A stretch of DNA of 64,000 bases, from positions 71,487,528 to 71,551,527 of the forward strand of contig NC_065921.1 of assembly GCF_024586455.1 (NCBI RefSeq), written 5' to 3'. Source of the DNA: Bactrocera neohumeralis. Its lineage: Eukaryota; Arthropoda; Insecta; Diptera; Tephritidae. The stretch's first letter is position 1. The number at the start of each line of letters is the position of its first letter. The notes beneath the pieces are model-generated. The model saw only the letters and a list, made by a program, of their open reading frames with translations. It was not told where the DNA came from and ran no database searches. The translations under genes were made by a program, and so were the position numbers. Positions 34,830-46,290 of this stretch are shown here, in pieces.

Positions 34830-35220
34830 ACAGTCTGGCGTTGCCCTAATGAAACACACTTCGTTTTTTATTGGCCAAAACTGGACTCTTCTGTGCCCGA
34901 GTTACCTGCAGACGGTCCAATTGTTGATAGTGCAGGTCCGAATTAAGATTTTGGACGTATGGAAACTGCTATTTGTCCTGTCTTTGTTCTGTCTATCTCA
35001 CCAAACACTAAAAAAAACCTACCTGACCCTCCATCCCGGCTGGGCCAACGTTTGGCCCTAGTCATGTCGGTTCGATCACAATCGTTTTCGCTTGACATTA
35101 TCGTAAATTAGCCACTTTTCATTTCTAAGTAAACATGCACTTCAGAAAAGAATCGATTTTGTCGCATTTCAAGCTTTTAGACTCTTCCACGCCGTACCAA
35201 GAGATCCATCATTGGTTAAT
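34830..35220 (-). pseudogene. Mariner transposase fragment M6
   Basis: Strongly diverged minus-strand fragment equivalent to 7070-7440 of the better mariner. The plus-strand phrases GTCTGGCGTTGCCCTAATGAA, TTGGCCAAAACTGGAC and CAGACGGTCCAATTGTTG match it in order, followed by AATTAAGATTTTGGACGTAT. On the coding strand LIYDNVKRKRL (about 35080-35110) follows the position of the first catalytic Asp. Neither end of the element is present. Confidence 0.68.
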
Positions 35221-35429
35221 GACAGATTAAATACCATATAGAAAACGACGTAGTTGTCAAATTTCGTTAATCTGCTTTTGGTAATTGTATTCTATGTACC
35301 GCTAAGGCAAACTCTAATAAAATATTGCATGTCATCGTGTATGAGACGACGTAAAGACGAAATAATACGTTATAAACCACGTCCACTTTCTATATATTAT
35401 AACATGTTCCAGCTATGTGTGTCCCTACT

Positions 35430-35620
35430 AGGACTTGAGTTGAATCGGTCAGTTTGTTTGACAGCTAGTTATATGCTATGGGGGTCCGATGTCGGCCTTG
35501 TAGACAAATGTGTAGGGAAGAAAAATACTTGTACAAAATTTCCGATCGATTGTCGATATTCAGATCGATGGTATATGCAGATAGACGGACAAGGCTAAAT
35601 CGACCAAGTCATATTGATCA
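35430..35620 (+). repeat. Dispersed repeat P, copy
   Basis: GGTCAGTTTGTTTGACAGCTAG, TATGCTATGGGGGTCCGATG, CAGATAGACGGACAAGGCTAAATCGA match the end of the 26730-27505 copy in order. Confidence 0.65.
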
Positions 35621-35629
35621 ATTATAACC

Positions 35630-36410
35630 GGTTTTTTTTTCAAAACGACGCTACAAAACTAGACCGATAGGGACAACAAACGATGCCATAATTTGACAAT
35701 TCTCTTCTGTAAGGTTTGCCATTTCATCATGGAAAGATATACGATCCAATAATGAATCGAAATAACTAAAATATACTACCGAAATTCGGAGTCAGTGGAC
35801 TCAACTTTAAGAGCGCAACGTCAAATTTATGGTCGTCATAATCATCTTGTCCGAGCAATGGCAAAATTTTAATCCACAGGCATAGTACAAAATGCAAGTA
35901 TTGCTGCCGCTAACGCATCAATTGAGGAAGGCCCAAATCAATCTCTCACACGTCGTTCTCAAGCGTTGGGCACGTCTGCGACGTCGTTGTGAAACGAGTT
36001 TGCGAAAAGATCCTGGTCTACATTCTTACAAGATCAAATTGACGCAAGAACTGAAGCGGCTTGATCACCAGAGTCGTCGTATGCTCGTGAATTGGGCTGA
36101 GAAACAACTTGAAAATGATCCGGATTTTCATCGAAAAATCATCTTCAGCTGTATGGCTTCGTCAATAAGCCAAATATGCATTACTGGTCAGGCAGCAATC
36201 CACACATTGCATTCCAAAAAAAAATTACGGTTTGCTGCGGTTTATGGGCCGGCGGTGTCATTGGACTGTACTTCTTTCGTGATGATCAAAAACGGCACGT
36301 TACTGTGAATGGTAATCGCAACCGCTCGATGATTACCGAATATTTTTGGCCCGAATTGGATGATATGGACTTGGACAAAATGAAAGCAGACATGACAGGT
36401 ATGAAATAGC
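35630..36410 (+). pseudogene. Rosa-like Tc1/mariner transposase, copy R2
   Basis: Amino-terminal and central part of a transposase on the plus strand. In order, across two or three frames: YYRNSESV-like start (about 35775), LRAQRQIYGRHNHLVRAMAKF (35805-35870), SIEEGPNQSLTRRSQALGTS helix-turn-helix (35915-35980), LHSYKIKLTQELKRLDHQSRRMLVNWAEKQL (36020-36110), FHRKIIFS (36130), then after a ~26-base deletion YGFVNKPNMHYWSGSNPH (36150-36200), ITVCCGLWAGGVIGLYFFRDDQKRHVTVNGNRNRSMITEYFWPELDDMDLDKM (36220-36385). The deletion removes the segment DEAHFWLN-equivalent with the first catalytic Asp and shifts the frame. The copy ends before the second Asp. Probably the same broad group as the copies at 3004 and 49548. 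Confidence 0.8.
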
Positions 36411-39149
36411 ATCTTTCAATATTTTTAACATTTCCAACAGGTTAGTCAATCCAACTCTAAACCAAATTTAAGCACTTCATTTGCATTTTCAATTTCCCTA
36501 AGGAGTGTCTGCCAAATTTTAGCCGTTAAAGAATCTTCCCTTGAAATGTGAAGCATTATTTTACATGGCAGAAGTTTCTTTAATTGACGACAGCAAATTT
36601 CCTTCACATGTGACAAAAGCATCAGAGTAGATAACAAAATGCAGAAGCATAACATTTCCGCAATGCGAGACAAAGGTTCGATTCTTATGATCTTCATCAA
36701 AAGATGAAAATAAAGAAAAACCAAAAAAAAAGAGTGCAAAGTTGATCTGTGCAAATGAAAATTATGCAAATTTGAAAATTTTCTCACGACTCTGCGCCGA
36801 AGACACATTTCCTTACGACCTGTCATGCGGGTATATTAATGCCTCAAAAGCAGCAGCGATTGCAAGATTTTCCCTTTTAATGAGGCAAGCGAATTTCGTA
36901 TGCAAAAAACCGACAGCAAACAATAAAGAAAATTCAGACGGAAATCCAAGTGCAAACAAACTTATGGCAGTGTGTGTGTGTGCGTTCGTTTATTAATGCC
37001 ATCCGAGCTATGAGACGATCTGCACGCATTGCGAGACAGCGATGCGCAAAGTTGCCCTCAAAGCGACAGATCGAGAAAATTTTTCTATCAAATTTGCATA
37101 ATTTTCCCTTTTACACAGGCGACCCTACGGCCAGCAGTTCGTGTGTGTGTATGTACATATGTATGCAGAAGGGTTAATGTGCGAAGTTCATTTGCATATG
37201 TTGGCATGGAAATCCATAGGCAAAAAAGTTGCATGTGAATATTAATGAGTTTCACTCTCTTCTTCTCGCTCTCGCCACCTTTTTGTCGTTGCTCTCTCTT
37301 TCTCTCACTCACGTTGTCGATTGCCGGCTTTGTCTGCGAATTGGCAAATGCAATGAAAGTAAAAGTGCAAGCGGTTCGCAATGGGAGATGATCCTTGTTG
37401 CTTCTTTGCCGTGAAAGCGAATTTGCTACTCAGCGAGAGTGCGCCAAGACGCTGTCGGGGGTTAATTAATATGCCTGGAGAAATGAGGATGCTGCTTTTG
37501 TACCTTATATAAGGTAAACGGAATTCGCTCTTTGAGAAATTACTTACATTTCGCCGTGTAATTTTTGCGCGAGTGTACTCTCTCGGGAAATAGAGAGCGA
37601 ATTATCTGCATATTTACTTCCACGCCGCGCTCTTTGCCAACAAACTGCCAATTAACCCTTATGTGATCAATGCGAGCAAGTGTTGCCGTGTGCAGGCTGT
37701 GTTACCCCTTCACTTGCGCTCACCCAAAGATGCTCTCAGATCGGTCGTAGCAGAGCATACAAAAAAAATTTGCATAGCAATTTTCTTACCCAGCAGCTGA
37801 CCCCTACGGTCGCTGCCTTGCGCGCTGTCATTGTCGTGATCACGCTGCGGTCTTCAACGCCTGATAATATGCAAATTTCCACACTGCAATTTTCTTATGT
37901 AAATTAGTTGCGAATGCTCACTACATGTCACCCAAACAGACAGTGGGAAAACTTTCTCACGCTTTCTCAGCTACACGCAGTCTTCCCGTTCGGATCGCCG
38001 TGGCCTCTTTAATGTTAATTTATTCCATTTACATGCGTTGTTTTGGTTTTATTTCGCCGCTGTTCGTGTTTTGATCAGCCGACGATCCAACTGTGCATCA
38101 GCTGTGCTGCCAATAAATCTCGATCGATTTTTAATCATTTGTATTGAGCAGCAATTTTTGCGCTGTAGCTTGCAATTGAAATTGGGTTATGCCAGAAATG
38201 TAAGCGATTTCGGCTACTAATGCTCTGCTGGATTTATGTGTTGCTGATTGAAATGCAAATTATTCGATTTTATTAGCTACAGTATAAAAAGAAGCATAAT
38301 TTGTAACGTATTTCCTTACAAAGTTAAGGCGCTCTTAACCTTCGCCTCATTATTTCACTTCTAAAGGTTTGTAACGGCTACTTACGCTGCTGCAAGAAAA
38401 TTATGAAAGGAAAATTATCTTGTTCTTTATATTATTAACGAATAAGGGTAGAAGTAAAAAAGATTTAGTTGTCTTAAGCTTACCTTAGCAAGGTTACAGC
38501 GTCTACCGACAGGTGTTTGGACGTTCCACATCACTTTTGAATACATATGAATGCTCTGTAGAGATCTATTTCGATTCGATCACGACTCCAATAACAGATC
38601 AGGTCACAAAATGTATGTTAACTAAAATAATACTACTTACAAATGAACAGTTGGGCCATCAATTACTACAAATTATAGGTCTGAGGCAGTCATAAAACTA
38701 CTGTGATCAAATTGAAAGGTGAATTTTCAATTTATACTGATACGTGATTTCAACCCTTGTAGAGATCTATAATACAAAAAAACAAGAAGACTCTTCATTA
38801 GTACGGATGTCGTTATCGGGGTGATCTTTTTTCAAAAAAAAAAATGGCGTCGACTAGAAAATTTTTTTTTTATCCGTTTTTTCGACCTTTACGAATTTTT
38901 CAAAAATACTTCAAATCAAAATTTTTGGAAATCCAAGGCAGACACGATAGAGCATTGTATAAAGAAGATATATACCAAATTTCAAAGGAATCGATTCTGT
39001 AGAACTTGAGATATCATGAAAACCACCTCAAAAAAAGTAGTTTTAATGCAAATGAAATGCTTAAATTTGTTTTAGAGTTGGGTGAACTAAACCGTTAAAA
39101 ATGTTGAAAGATCGGAGGTCAAATTCTATACGAAGCAATAACGGATTTG
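36411..39149. other. Transposon-poor region, candidate regulatory DNA
   Basis: Mostly free of recognisable transposons. It has a dense cluster of the octamer ATGCAAAT (either strand) at 36479, 36764, 37092, 37190, 37768, 37869 and 38253, a 16-bp perfect palindrome at 37501-37516 and a CTCTC/TCTCTC-rich tract at 37255-37315. No frame carries a recognisable domain. Beyond 38.3 kb the DNA becomes AT-rich and featureless. Confidence 0.5.
37501..37516. promoter_or_regulatory. 16-bp palindrome TACCTTATATAAGGTA
   Basis: A perfect palindrome whose core CTTATATAAG fits a C(A/T)8G box, a MADS-factor-like site; it also contains TATATAA. Function is not shown; it lies inside the octamer-rich region. Confidence 0.25.
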
Positions 39150-39403
39150 GCGTTTACTACTCTAACTCTCACAGATGTGGCCCAAGTATGGCTTTACGAA
39201 AGCTTTAGTAAAGGAAAAAGCTTACGAAAAGCTTTAGAAAAGCTTTTGGTTTTGCAAGAACTCTTCGGTTTTTGAAGCGTTTACTACTCCAACTCTCACG
39301 GCAGTGGCCCAAGTCTGGCTTTACGAAAGCTTTAGTAAAGGAAAAAGCTTACGAAAAGCTTTAGAAAAGCTTTTGGTTTTGCAAGAACTCTTCGGTTTTT
39401 GAA
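39150..39403 (+). repeat. 127-bp tandem duplication
   Basis: Units 39150-39276 and 39277-39403 differ at only a few positions (CTCTAAC/CTCCAAC, CACAGATG/CACGGCAG, AAGTATGG/AAGTCTGG). Each holds an internal series of AAAGCTT boxes (GAAAGCTTTAGTAAAGGAAAA, AGCTTACGAAAAGCTTTAGA). The high identity points to a recent duplication. Confidence 0.95.
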
Positions 39404-39434
39404 GCATCAGTTAAAGTAAAAAATTCTCTACAAA

Positions 39435-39565
39435 AATTTCGACTGGTGACCGGCGAATGACACGCGTGATGCTTTGCTCCAAGCCGTAATCGGGATTTTT
39501 CGCATTGACTTTAGAATTTACATAAGTATTCCCACAGAAAAAAGTCTAACTGTTCTTTTGTTATT
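39435..39565 (-). pseudogene. Rosa-like transposon fragment R3
   Basis: ATTTCGACTGGTGACCGGCG, AATGACACGCGTGATGCTTT, GCTCCAAGCC and GACTTTAGAATTTACATA match, in order, the 49740-49860 portion of the rosa-like copy. Only ~125 bases remain, near the transposase C-terminal region. Confidence 0.6.
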
Positions 39566-40855
39566 GAAAATTTTTAACCTTAAAGTCTAATCATTATTCT
39601 CTGATAATGTTTCATTACAAAACGTTTTTAGTATCCTCCCTTTTTACTACTCGTATAATAATATTCAGTAAATAAGACTAAAGAAATCGGCGAGGCTAAA
39701 GTGAAGTATGTTTTTAGAATGAACCGAAAATCGGATACCTTGAATGTCTGGCTTAGGTTTAATGACGGAGTCTTGAATCATACGTAAGATCCTCGAGATT
39801 AAATATGTACCTAACAAACTTCCACGCCCCTTCAGCAATATACATACATATAAGTAGGCCATATGAAAGAAAAAACTCGCAGTGGCCGAAAAAGTGCCGA
39901 ATGTGCACCTGAAAAAGTAAATTGAAGCGTATTGCCATGCTTCTGATAGACCCAGGCGATTGATTGATGCTAATGGCACCACAGAGAATCTACTAGGACA
40001 TCCGGCGTTTAAATCACCTTGTTACTGTTGTAGTTGTTATAGCGGTTATCTAGACCACGCTTGGGTGGTAAGTTTCAAGTTGTTTGTCATCGAAGTCGCC
40101 TAATGGTAGACGCAGAAAACGTGCTGTTTCGACGGGGTCGGACCATAGGAAGACTTGTGTTAGATGATTGGGGTTCGCTTGGTTAAAGTTGCGCAGGGAC
40201 TCATTGCACATTGGATAAATATTTGTTATTTTGGTGGTCGATTCTGGATAAGTAGAATATTAACCTGCTACAAAACACTGAACAAACTTGCCAATGGTTG
40301 CTTTAGATCTCAACTCAAGCTCTTCGTCTGCAATGGGTGGTGGTTTAACTCCAATGAAAATGTTGATGGCTCCACTGATAATAACGGTCAGTGCGAATCT
40401 AAAGTTTGTTGCGTCCGAAGTACTTTTCGATGACGTCGACCTAATCCAGTAATTATCTCTTAATGTTCTTTGGAGGCTAAAACGAGAAGACGATTAGTGA
40501 AAATTATTGATGATGATTTAATTTGAGTATGAAGCTCCTTGCGATGAAAAAGAAAAAAAATCGGTAAGGTTATTGTTTACTTTCGAACACAAGCCATCGA
40601 TTCCATTGCTCGTTCAATTATCTGCATATGAGGATTCCCTTTGGTGGTTGAGGGTGTTTCGAAATATTGAAATTAAACAGGAACAGGTCACTATCCTCTG
40701 AAACCACCTCTTTAATTCTGCTTAATTTAACGTTTTGTTCTCAAAGCAGTACGGTATTTTTTAAGGGTATAACCTATTGAAATATGAAAGGAAAAGGAAA
40801 GGATCTTGAATATTATTGATTAATATAGTAGACATATTTTTTATATATAGGGGGC
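39566..40855. other. Spacer, probably containing unnamed repeats
   Basis: The phrase TTTCGACGGGGTCGGACCATAGG near 40128-40150 looks like part of a dispersed fly repeat, but I cannot delimit it. No coding domain is seen. Confidence 0.35.
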
Positions 40856-40859
40856 TGCA

Positions 40860-41790
40860 AGTCAAGTATCATTAGATGGCTGTCTACCATGATCGTGTCA
40901 GATTGTCACTTATGGAGCAGTTGCTTGGACATCTAAGGCAACGCAGTCTTTGGTAGGCCGATAACTATCGAAGCTGCAGCACTTGAAGTTAGTTATTAAA
41001 CTCTCGGCAGTATGGCGGAGTTTAATGATTCCACGCTCGACCTATTACTGATGGGCAGCACTATCCATTGGTACACCGACGGTTCGAAAACATCAGGAGG
41101 CATTGGAGCAGGCATTGCGGAACTGCAATGTAATGGGACGTGTTCCGAGCATATTTCAAGCAGAAGTCTTTGCTATAAGTGAGTGCGCAGAAATCAATTT
41201 CTACCGCAACTATCGCAACCAGCGGCTCAAAAGGTGATCTCAACGTTTGAGGTTAAATCGCTTTTAGTAGAGGAGTATATAGGAAGTATGAACCCCCTGT
41301 CAGTGTGCAACCGGGTACACCTAAACTGGGTGTCAGGGCCTAAAGGAATAACTGGCATTGAGCTGGCCGATGAACCAGCCGGTTCTGTGGCAGCGTCCAA
41401 GATGATGGGTCCAGAACCATGAATTGCAGTGGGGTCACACACTATAAAGGAGCTGCTTCATACGGAGGAGAGTGTTAGGAGAGTGCAGGCAGCAAGAATA
41501 CGCCATACCAAGCTATTACTAGGAGGTTACTACATTGCAAGGTTTAAGGAAATGATCAACCTCCTCCGAGACAAATTCCGCATCCTTGACACACTCCATG
41601 CATGGCACTGCAGGCTCCGGAAGCACTTGTCCAACATAGCATAGCCCAATTTGAAGAAGCAGGCTAAAGGCCCAAGGGTTTACTACGTGAACAAGCATCA
41701 CATCAGCTCAGTCGCGCTCAACAGGCTCCTGGAATTATTCAGGATCTTGGGCTTCTGTAACCATATGTGACATAGGTGAGGCCACAATAG
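40860..41790 (+). pseudogene. LINE family 2 copy, RNase H and C-terminal region
   Basis: Plus-strand remnant. It opens with a post-reverse-transcriptase linker (about 40900-41000, VAWTSKATQSLVG), then IHWYTDGSKTSGGIGAGIAEL (41065-41130), the first RNase H acidic motif with TDGSK. VFAISECAEINFYRN (41160-41215) covers the Glu position. WVSGPKGITGIELADEPA (41330-41385) matches the WVPGH-GI-GNE-AD motif with frame intact but altered residues. RRLLHYKV-like, RHCRLRKHLSNIA and FEEAG (41500-41665) form the C-terminal region, in which the Cys/His pattern is eroded. RNase H would remove the RNA template strand during replication; this copy is broken. Confidence 0.72.
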
Positions 41791-43452
41791 TTCATAGGTC
41801 GCGGTGCAAAGCCTCAATTTTCATATCGATCTATCTATCTACATATGTACATATCTAACGAACAAAAAACGGCGGACTTCGAATTAAGGATCTGAAAGCA
41901 GCCGAGCGCTGAAAACGCAATACTATTATTGATTTTTATCAACTCACATCTCTGGTTTTTGCTAGTGTTTATACAATTTCCAGCACAAAAAGCATTGGCA
42001 TGTCTATTTTCTCATCTCAAATTTCCAACAAAAACCACGCGAGCATTTGGTAAATAATTTCAGTTTTTTGGCACTTTTTTATTGACACGGATTTTTATTG
42101 TCGAGTATTGCCCGTAAAACAGCTCGAATTTCCCCCCGCAACAATGCATTCTATTTAGACTACAAAACAAATGATTCACAAGCAATTCGAAGCGAATGAA
42201 ATCGAAACCCTCGAGGGCAAACGCGACGCGTACGCACGTTGAACTCGCGCCAATGTCGCCAAACAGCGATCCAGCAAGACGGCGCTGCATACATAACATT
42301 GCTTCGTAAGCGAGCAGACGCGCATGCGCAGACCTGGCAATAAGCCACATGCGGCACAACAGGACGAGCGCAACGAGAACGCATCAATGTCTTTTTTACG
42401 ATTTTGTCTATTTTCCAAACGAGACTTTTTAATGTGATTCCGCCTCATTTCCTACCCTCTATGCTCGGTCGTGGTACATGTACATACATATGTATATATG
42501 TATGTATCTTCGTTAAGTTCGATGATCATTTGTATGCGTCCGCATTTCCATTGCATTCTCGTTTTCCTTTGTGCATTGTGTTGTCACTTCGTGTCGCCTA
42601 CTCCTTTAACAATTTTCTTGTTTTACCACTTATTTGGTTTTTGTACTTGTTTTTGTTTTCGTTTATGTTTTTGTTATTAGCTGAAAATGTAAAATCTGAT
42701 TGCCATTTGAGGTTCTTGGCATTCTCAAACAAATTTTGTGCCTTTTGTTGCTTTTATTCTTGTCATGACAACATTGTACGTACGTACCTCTCCCTGTTGG
42801 CTTGTCCATTTTCTTGAACGTGCTGTTGTACAACTTGTTGTTGGTTTCCGTACATTCTGCATTGAATAGCAATCGGGAATGCTAATTAAATGCCTGCTGT
42901 GTGTGTGGCTATAATTCCTTTGTCATATTGACTTTTTGTAGTTGTTTTATTTCTCGCTTGGATTTCGATTCTTTCAAAAATTATGCGACTTGTGACCCGC
43001 ACTTGACCTCTTACGATTGAATGCAATCCTCACAAATGCATTCAAGTCTTTTGTCGATGCTGGAAATTAGCAGCAAAGCGAGGGGCTGTCTTTGTGTTTT
43101 AATGTTGGCCTTTGTGTACATACTTACATATGTACATATGTATATGTATATACTAGATTTATAGATACGCATATATGTACATATGTAAGGGTTTAAAATC
43201 TCGCATAATAAATTATTTATGATAAACGTTCGATCGCCTTTCTTATGTAATCGGCTGATTAATGAAGATATCGAAAAGATTGGTAATCGCTTTCGAAGCA
43301 ATATTATCAAAGCTATACATATATACATACTATGTATATAGTATGTGGATACTTATAACCGAATTCAGGCTCACCTCTTTTCTAATTTGTGTAGACGTTA
43401 CCTTACTGGCAAGACAAACGTCCTACAACCTTCAAATCAACTCCGAACGGCT
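41791..43452. other. Transposon-poor region
   Basis: GC-richer at 42180-42380. Microsatellites at 41835-41860, 42478-42510 and 43110-43185. The plus frame at 42404-42817 is Phe/Leu-rich T-tract translation without a domain. No gene is supported. Confidence 0.45.
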
Positions 43453-43480
43453 TAAAGCTTATATACATATACTTGTATAT
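43453..43480 (+). repeat. Direct repeat flanking the foldback cluster (left)
   Basis: AAAGCTTATATACATATACTTGTATA here recurs, with a 2-base TA insertion, at 44445-44474. The two copies bracket the MITE cluster between them. Confidence 0.75.
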
Positions 43481-43482
43481 TA

Positions 43483-43937
43483 GGGTGATTCAAAAAAAAA
43501 TTTTTTTTTTTTTCAATTGGTACTCGCAAAAATAGGTTCCTAGACACCTCTAAGAAAGCCTCTCCAAATATGAGTTTTTAATTGTAATGAGAAGGTCTTC
43601 CTTCCTACAGTTTTCAATTTTTTATTATTATCAGATAGAAAAATTTTTATCTCGCTTCCAACTACTTGAAAAAATATCTTGTTCATTAGGTTTTGTGGGA
43701 AATTGAATGCTCTAAAATATGGTCTCTTATGATTTTTCGTAAACCCAACCGTTTAAAAGATATTAACAGTTAAAGTTTGATTATTTTTGGGAACATTTTT
43801 TATTTCTTATGAATTTTATATCTCAATGAAAAAAAATTATTATGAATAGATTTTTGGAGAGGTTTTCTTAGAGGAGTCTAGGAGCCTATTTTTCAGAGTA
43901 CCAAACGAAAAAAAAAAAAAATTTATTTGATCCACCC
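43483..43937. mobile_element. TA-flanked foldback MITE S
   Basis: 455 bp. The first ~95 bases (GGGTGATTCAAAAAAAAATT, T tract, TTGGTACTC..AAAAATAGG, TCCTAGACACCTCTAAGAAA, GCCTCTCCAAA) are an inverted copy of the last ~95 (TTTGGAGAGGTTTTCTTAGA, GGAGTCTAGGAGCCTATTTT, TCAGAGTACC, GATCCACCC). TA flanks both sides (43481-43482, 43938-43939). There is no transposase. A relative is at 46920-48513. Confidence 0.8.
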
Positions 43938-43939
43938 TA

Positions 43940-44444
43940 ATATGCATTGATGTTTGACATAATATCTCGAAAACGCTTAGCTGTGTCATAGTAGACCATT
44001 TTTATAGAGCAGTAAATTTCCTACAAAACTATGTGTTTCATCATTCATAATAATTTTTTTTCATTGAGTTATAAAATTAATAAGAAAAAAAAAATTTTTC
44101 CAAAAATAGTCAAATTTCAACCGTTAATATCTTTTAAACGGTTGGGTTTACGAAAAAATCATAAGAGACCATATTTTAGAGCATTCAATTTCCTACAAAA
44201 CCTAATTAACAAAATATTTTTTCAAGTAGTTGGAAGCGAGATATAAATTTTTCTATCTGATAATAAGAAAAAATAGAAAACCGTTAGGCGGAGGACCTTC
44301 AATTTCCTACAAAACCTAATTAACAAAATATTTTTTCAAGTAGTTGGAAGCGAGATATAAATTTTTCTATCTGATAATAAGAAAAAATAGAAAACCGTTA
44401 GGCGGAGGACCTTCCGTTACAATTAAAAACTCATATTTGGAAAA
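43940..44444. mobile_element. Inverted second copy of MITE S, truncated
   Basis: Read in reverse, 44037-44444 matches 43555-43860: TTGGGTTTACGAAAAAATCA, TAAGAGACCATATTTTAGAG, GTTGGAAGCGAGATA and TCTATCTGATAATAA are the reverse complements of left-copy text. The outer terminal repeat is missing. Together with MITE S it makes an inverted repeat with arms over 300 bp and a ~170-bp loop. Confidence 0.75.
44184..44411 (+). repeat. Perfect 114-bp tandem duplication
   Basis: 44184-44297 and 44298-44411 are identical by eye (both start TTCAATTTCCTACAAAACC and end GGCGGAGGACC). Absence of any difference suggests a very recent event or an assembly artefact. Confidence 0.9.
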
Positions 44445-44475
44445 AGCTTATATATACATATACTTGTATATATTA
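44445..44475 (+). repeat. Direct repeat flanking the foldback cluster (right)
   Basis: AAAGCTTATATATACATATA followed by CTTGTATATTA, the partner of 43453-43480. Confidence 0.75.
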
Positions 44476-45775
44476 TATAGCCCAGTTTACAACAACGCGC
44501 CAGTCATTCTTCCTTTTCGCTGTTTGGGGCCAATTGGAGATTCCAATGTAGCCAGGTCCTTCTCCACCTGGTCTTTCCAACGGAGTGGAGGTCTTGCTCT
44601 TCCTATGCTTCCCCCTGCGGATACTGCGACGGATACTTTCAGAGCTGGTGTGTTTTCATACATTCGGACGACATGACCTAGTTAGCGTAGCCGCCGTCTT
44701 TTCATTCGCTGAACTATGTCAATGTAGTCGCATATCTCGTACAGCTCATCCCTCGATCGACTGCGGTATTCACCGTCGCTAATGAGCAAAGGACCATAAA
44801 GCTACCGCAGAACCTTTCTCTCGAAAACTCGTAACGCCTATTCATCAGATGTTGTCATCGTCCATGCCTCTGCACCATATAGCACGACGGGAATGATGAA
44901 TGACTTGTAGGATTTAGTATTTGTTCGTTGAGAGAGGACTTTACTTCTCAATGCCTACTCATTGCGAAGTATCACCTGTTGGCAAGAGTTATTCTGCGTG
45001 GGATTTCGATGCTGACGTTGTTGTTGCTGGTAATAGTGGTTCCAAGATGGACGAAATAATCTATGTCTTCGAAGTTATGACTGTCAACACTGATGTGGGA
45101 GCCGATTCACAAATTCTACCACTATTTGTTTGGTGACAGGAGATATGTCGTCTTGCCCTCGTTCACTACCGGACCCAATTGCTTCGCTTCCTTATCCAGT
45201 CTGGAGATAGCAGAACTAAAGGGGCGTTTATGGAGGCCAATGATATTGATAGCCATAACAACAAGTATTCAGCTCTGCAGCTCGAATTATGTTCTCTAGA
45301 AGTATATAGAAAAAGTTCCATGATAGGCATTAGACTTGTCTGAAACCTCGTTTGGTATCGAACAGCTGGAGAGCTCTTTTCCGAACCTAACGGAGCTTTT
45401 AGTATTTTTCAAAGCCAGTTTACACAGCCGTATTAGTTTTGCGGTAAATATAAATTCAGTCACAGCGGCACCTTCTTTTCGTGCTGTCAATAGCAGCTTT
45501 GAAATCGACGAAGAGGTGGTGCGTGTCGATTCTCTTTTCACGGGTATTTTCCAAGATTTGGCGCATGGTGAGTATCTGGTCAGTTTTTAATTTTACAGGC
45601 CTAAAGCCACACTGATAATTTCCAATCAGTTTGTTGACGGTGGGCTTTGGCAGATTGTGGGGTCTGTCTTTTTCCGAATTGGGCAGAGCACACATAAATT
45701 CCAATCGTTGGGCATGCTTTCATACATATCCTGCGAAAAAGCTAATGCATTCTTCTTATCTGTTCTTCGCCATCA
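44476..45775 (-). pseudogene. LINE family 1 copy F
   Basis: The second longest family 1 copy, on the minus strand. From 45770 down: MEFMCALPNSEKDRPHNLPKPTVNKLIG, YQCGFRPVKLKTDQILTMRQILENTREKRIDTHHLFVDFKAAIDSTKR (palm start, 45490-45700), IRLCKLALKNTKSSVRFGKELS (45360-45440), a gap where the YADD box should be (only INIIG-like text near 45235), NFEDIDYF..ITSNNNV (about 45000-45080), SKVLSQRTNTKSYKSFIIPVVLYGAEAWTMTTSDE (44850-44960), then the C-terminal WNDELYEI..DIDIVQR and RPPLRWKDQVEKDLA (44570-44770), and GCGCGTTGTTGTAAACTGG at the 3' end. Stops and frameshifts throughout. Confidence 0.8.
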
Positions 45776-46094
45776 TATATGAATCCGTCTCAGCCGCTTT
45801 GTTGAAGCTTACAACCTTTAAAACCACACCGACTAGCTTAAACCTTAGTTATAAATACACTCAAAGGTTTATAATGGTGAGCCGAGAGACAATCGTCGTG
45901 GGAAAAATGCTTTTTGTGAAACTTAATTCTACCACCTTCAAGCTAGCTGTCAAGAACTCAAACTCAAACTTCTGGTCAATAGAGGAACGGAGGGAGTACT
46001 CTACACTACTTCTCCAGGCAAGGCTCATTTCGCTTCAATAGTAAATACTTTTGCTGGGCTCTGTCCAATACGACTATTTCGCGTCTATAGAGAC
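45776..46094. other. Spacer
   Basis: No feature recognised. Confidence 0.4.
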
Positions 46095-46290
46095 ACTCCT
46101 AACATAAAGTAGTCCAATATCCGCGGTTGCAACAAATTAGCGGCTTATTGGTTAAAAAAGAATGTATGTAAAATTTCAAACCGATATCTCAAAAACTGAC
46201 GTACGAGTTCGTGCAGATACCGACAGACCGACATACAAGCATGGCTAGATATGGACGGATGTTCTCTTTTATTACATTTGAGCGACTTTG
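46095..46290 (+). repeat. Dispersed repeat P, fragment
   Basis: GTAGTCCAATATCCGCGGTT, AAAATTTCAAACCGATATCTC, ACCGACAGACCGACATACAAGCATGGCTAGA follow the order of the 3' portion of the 26730-27505 copy. Confidence 0.55.
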
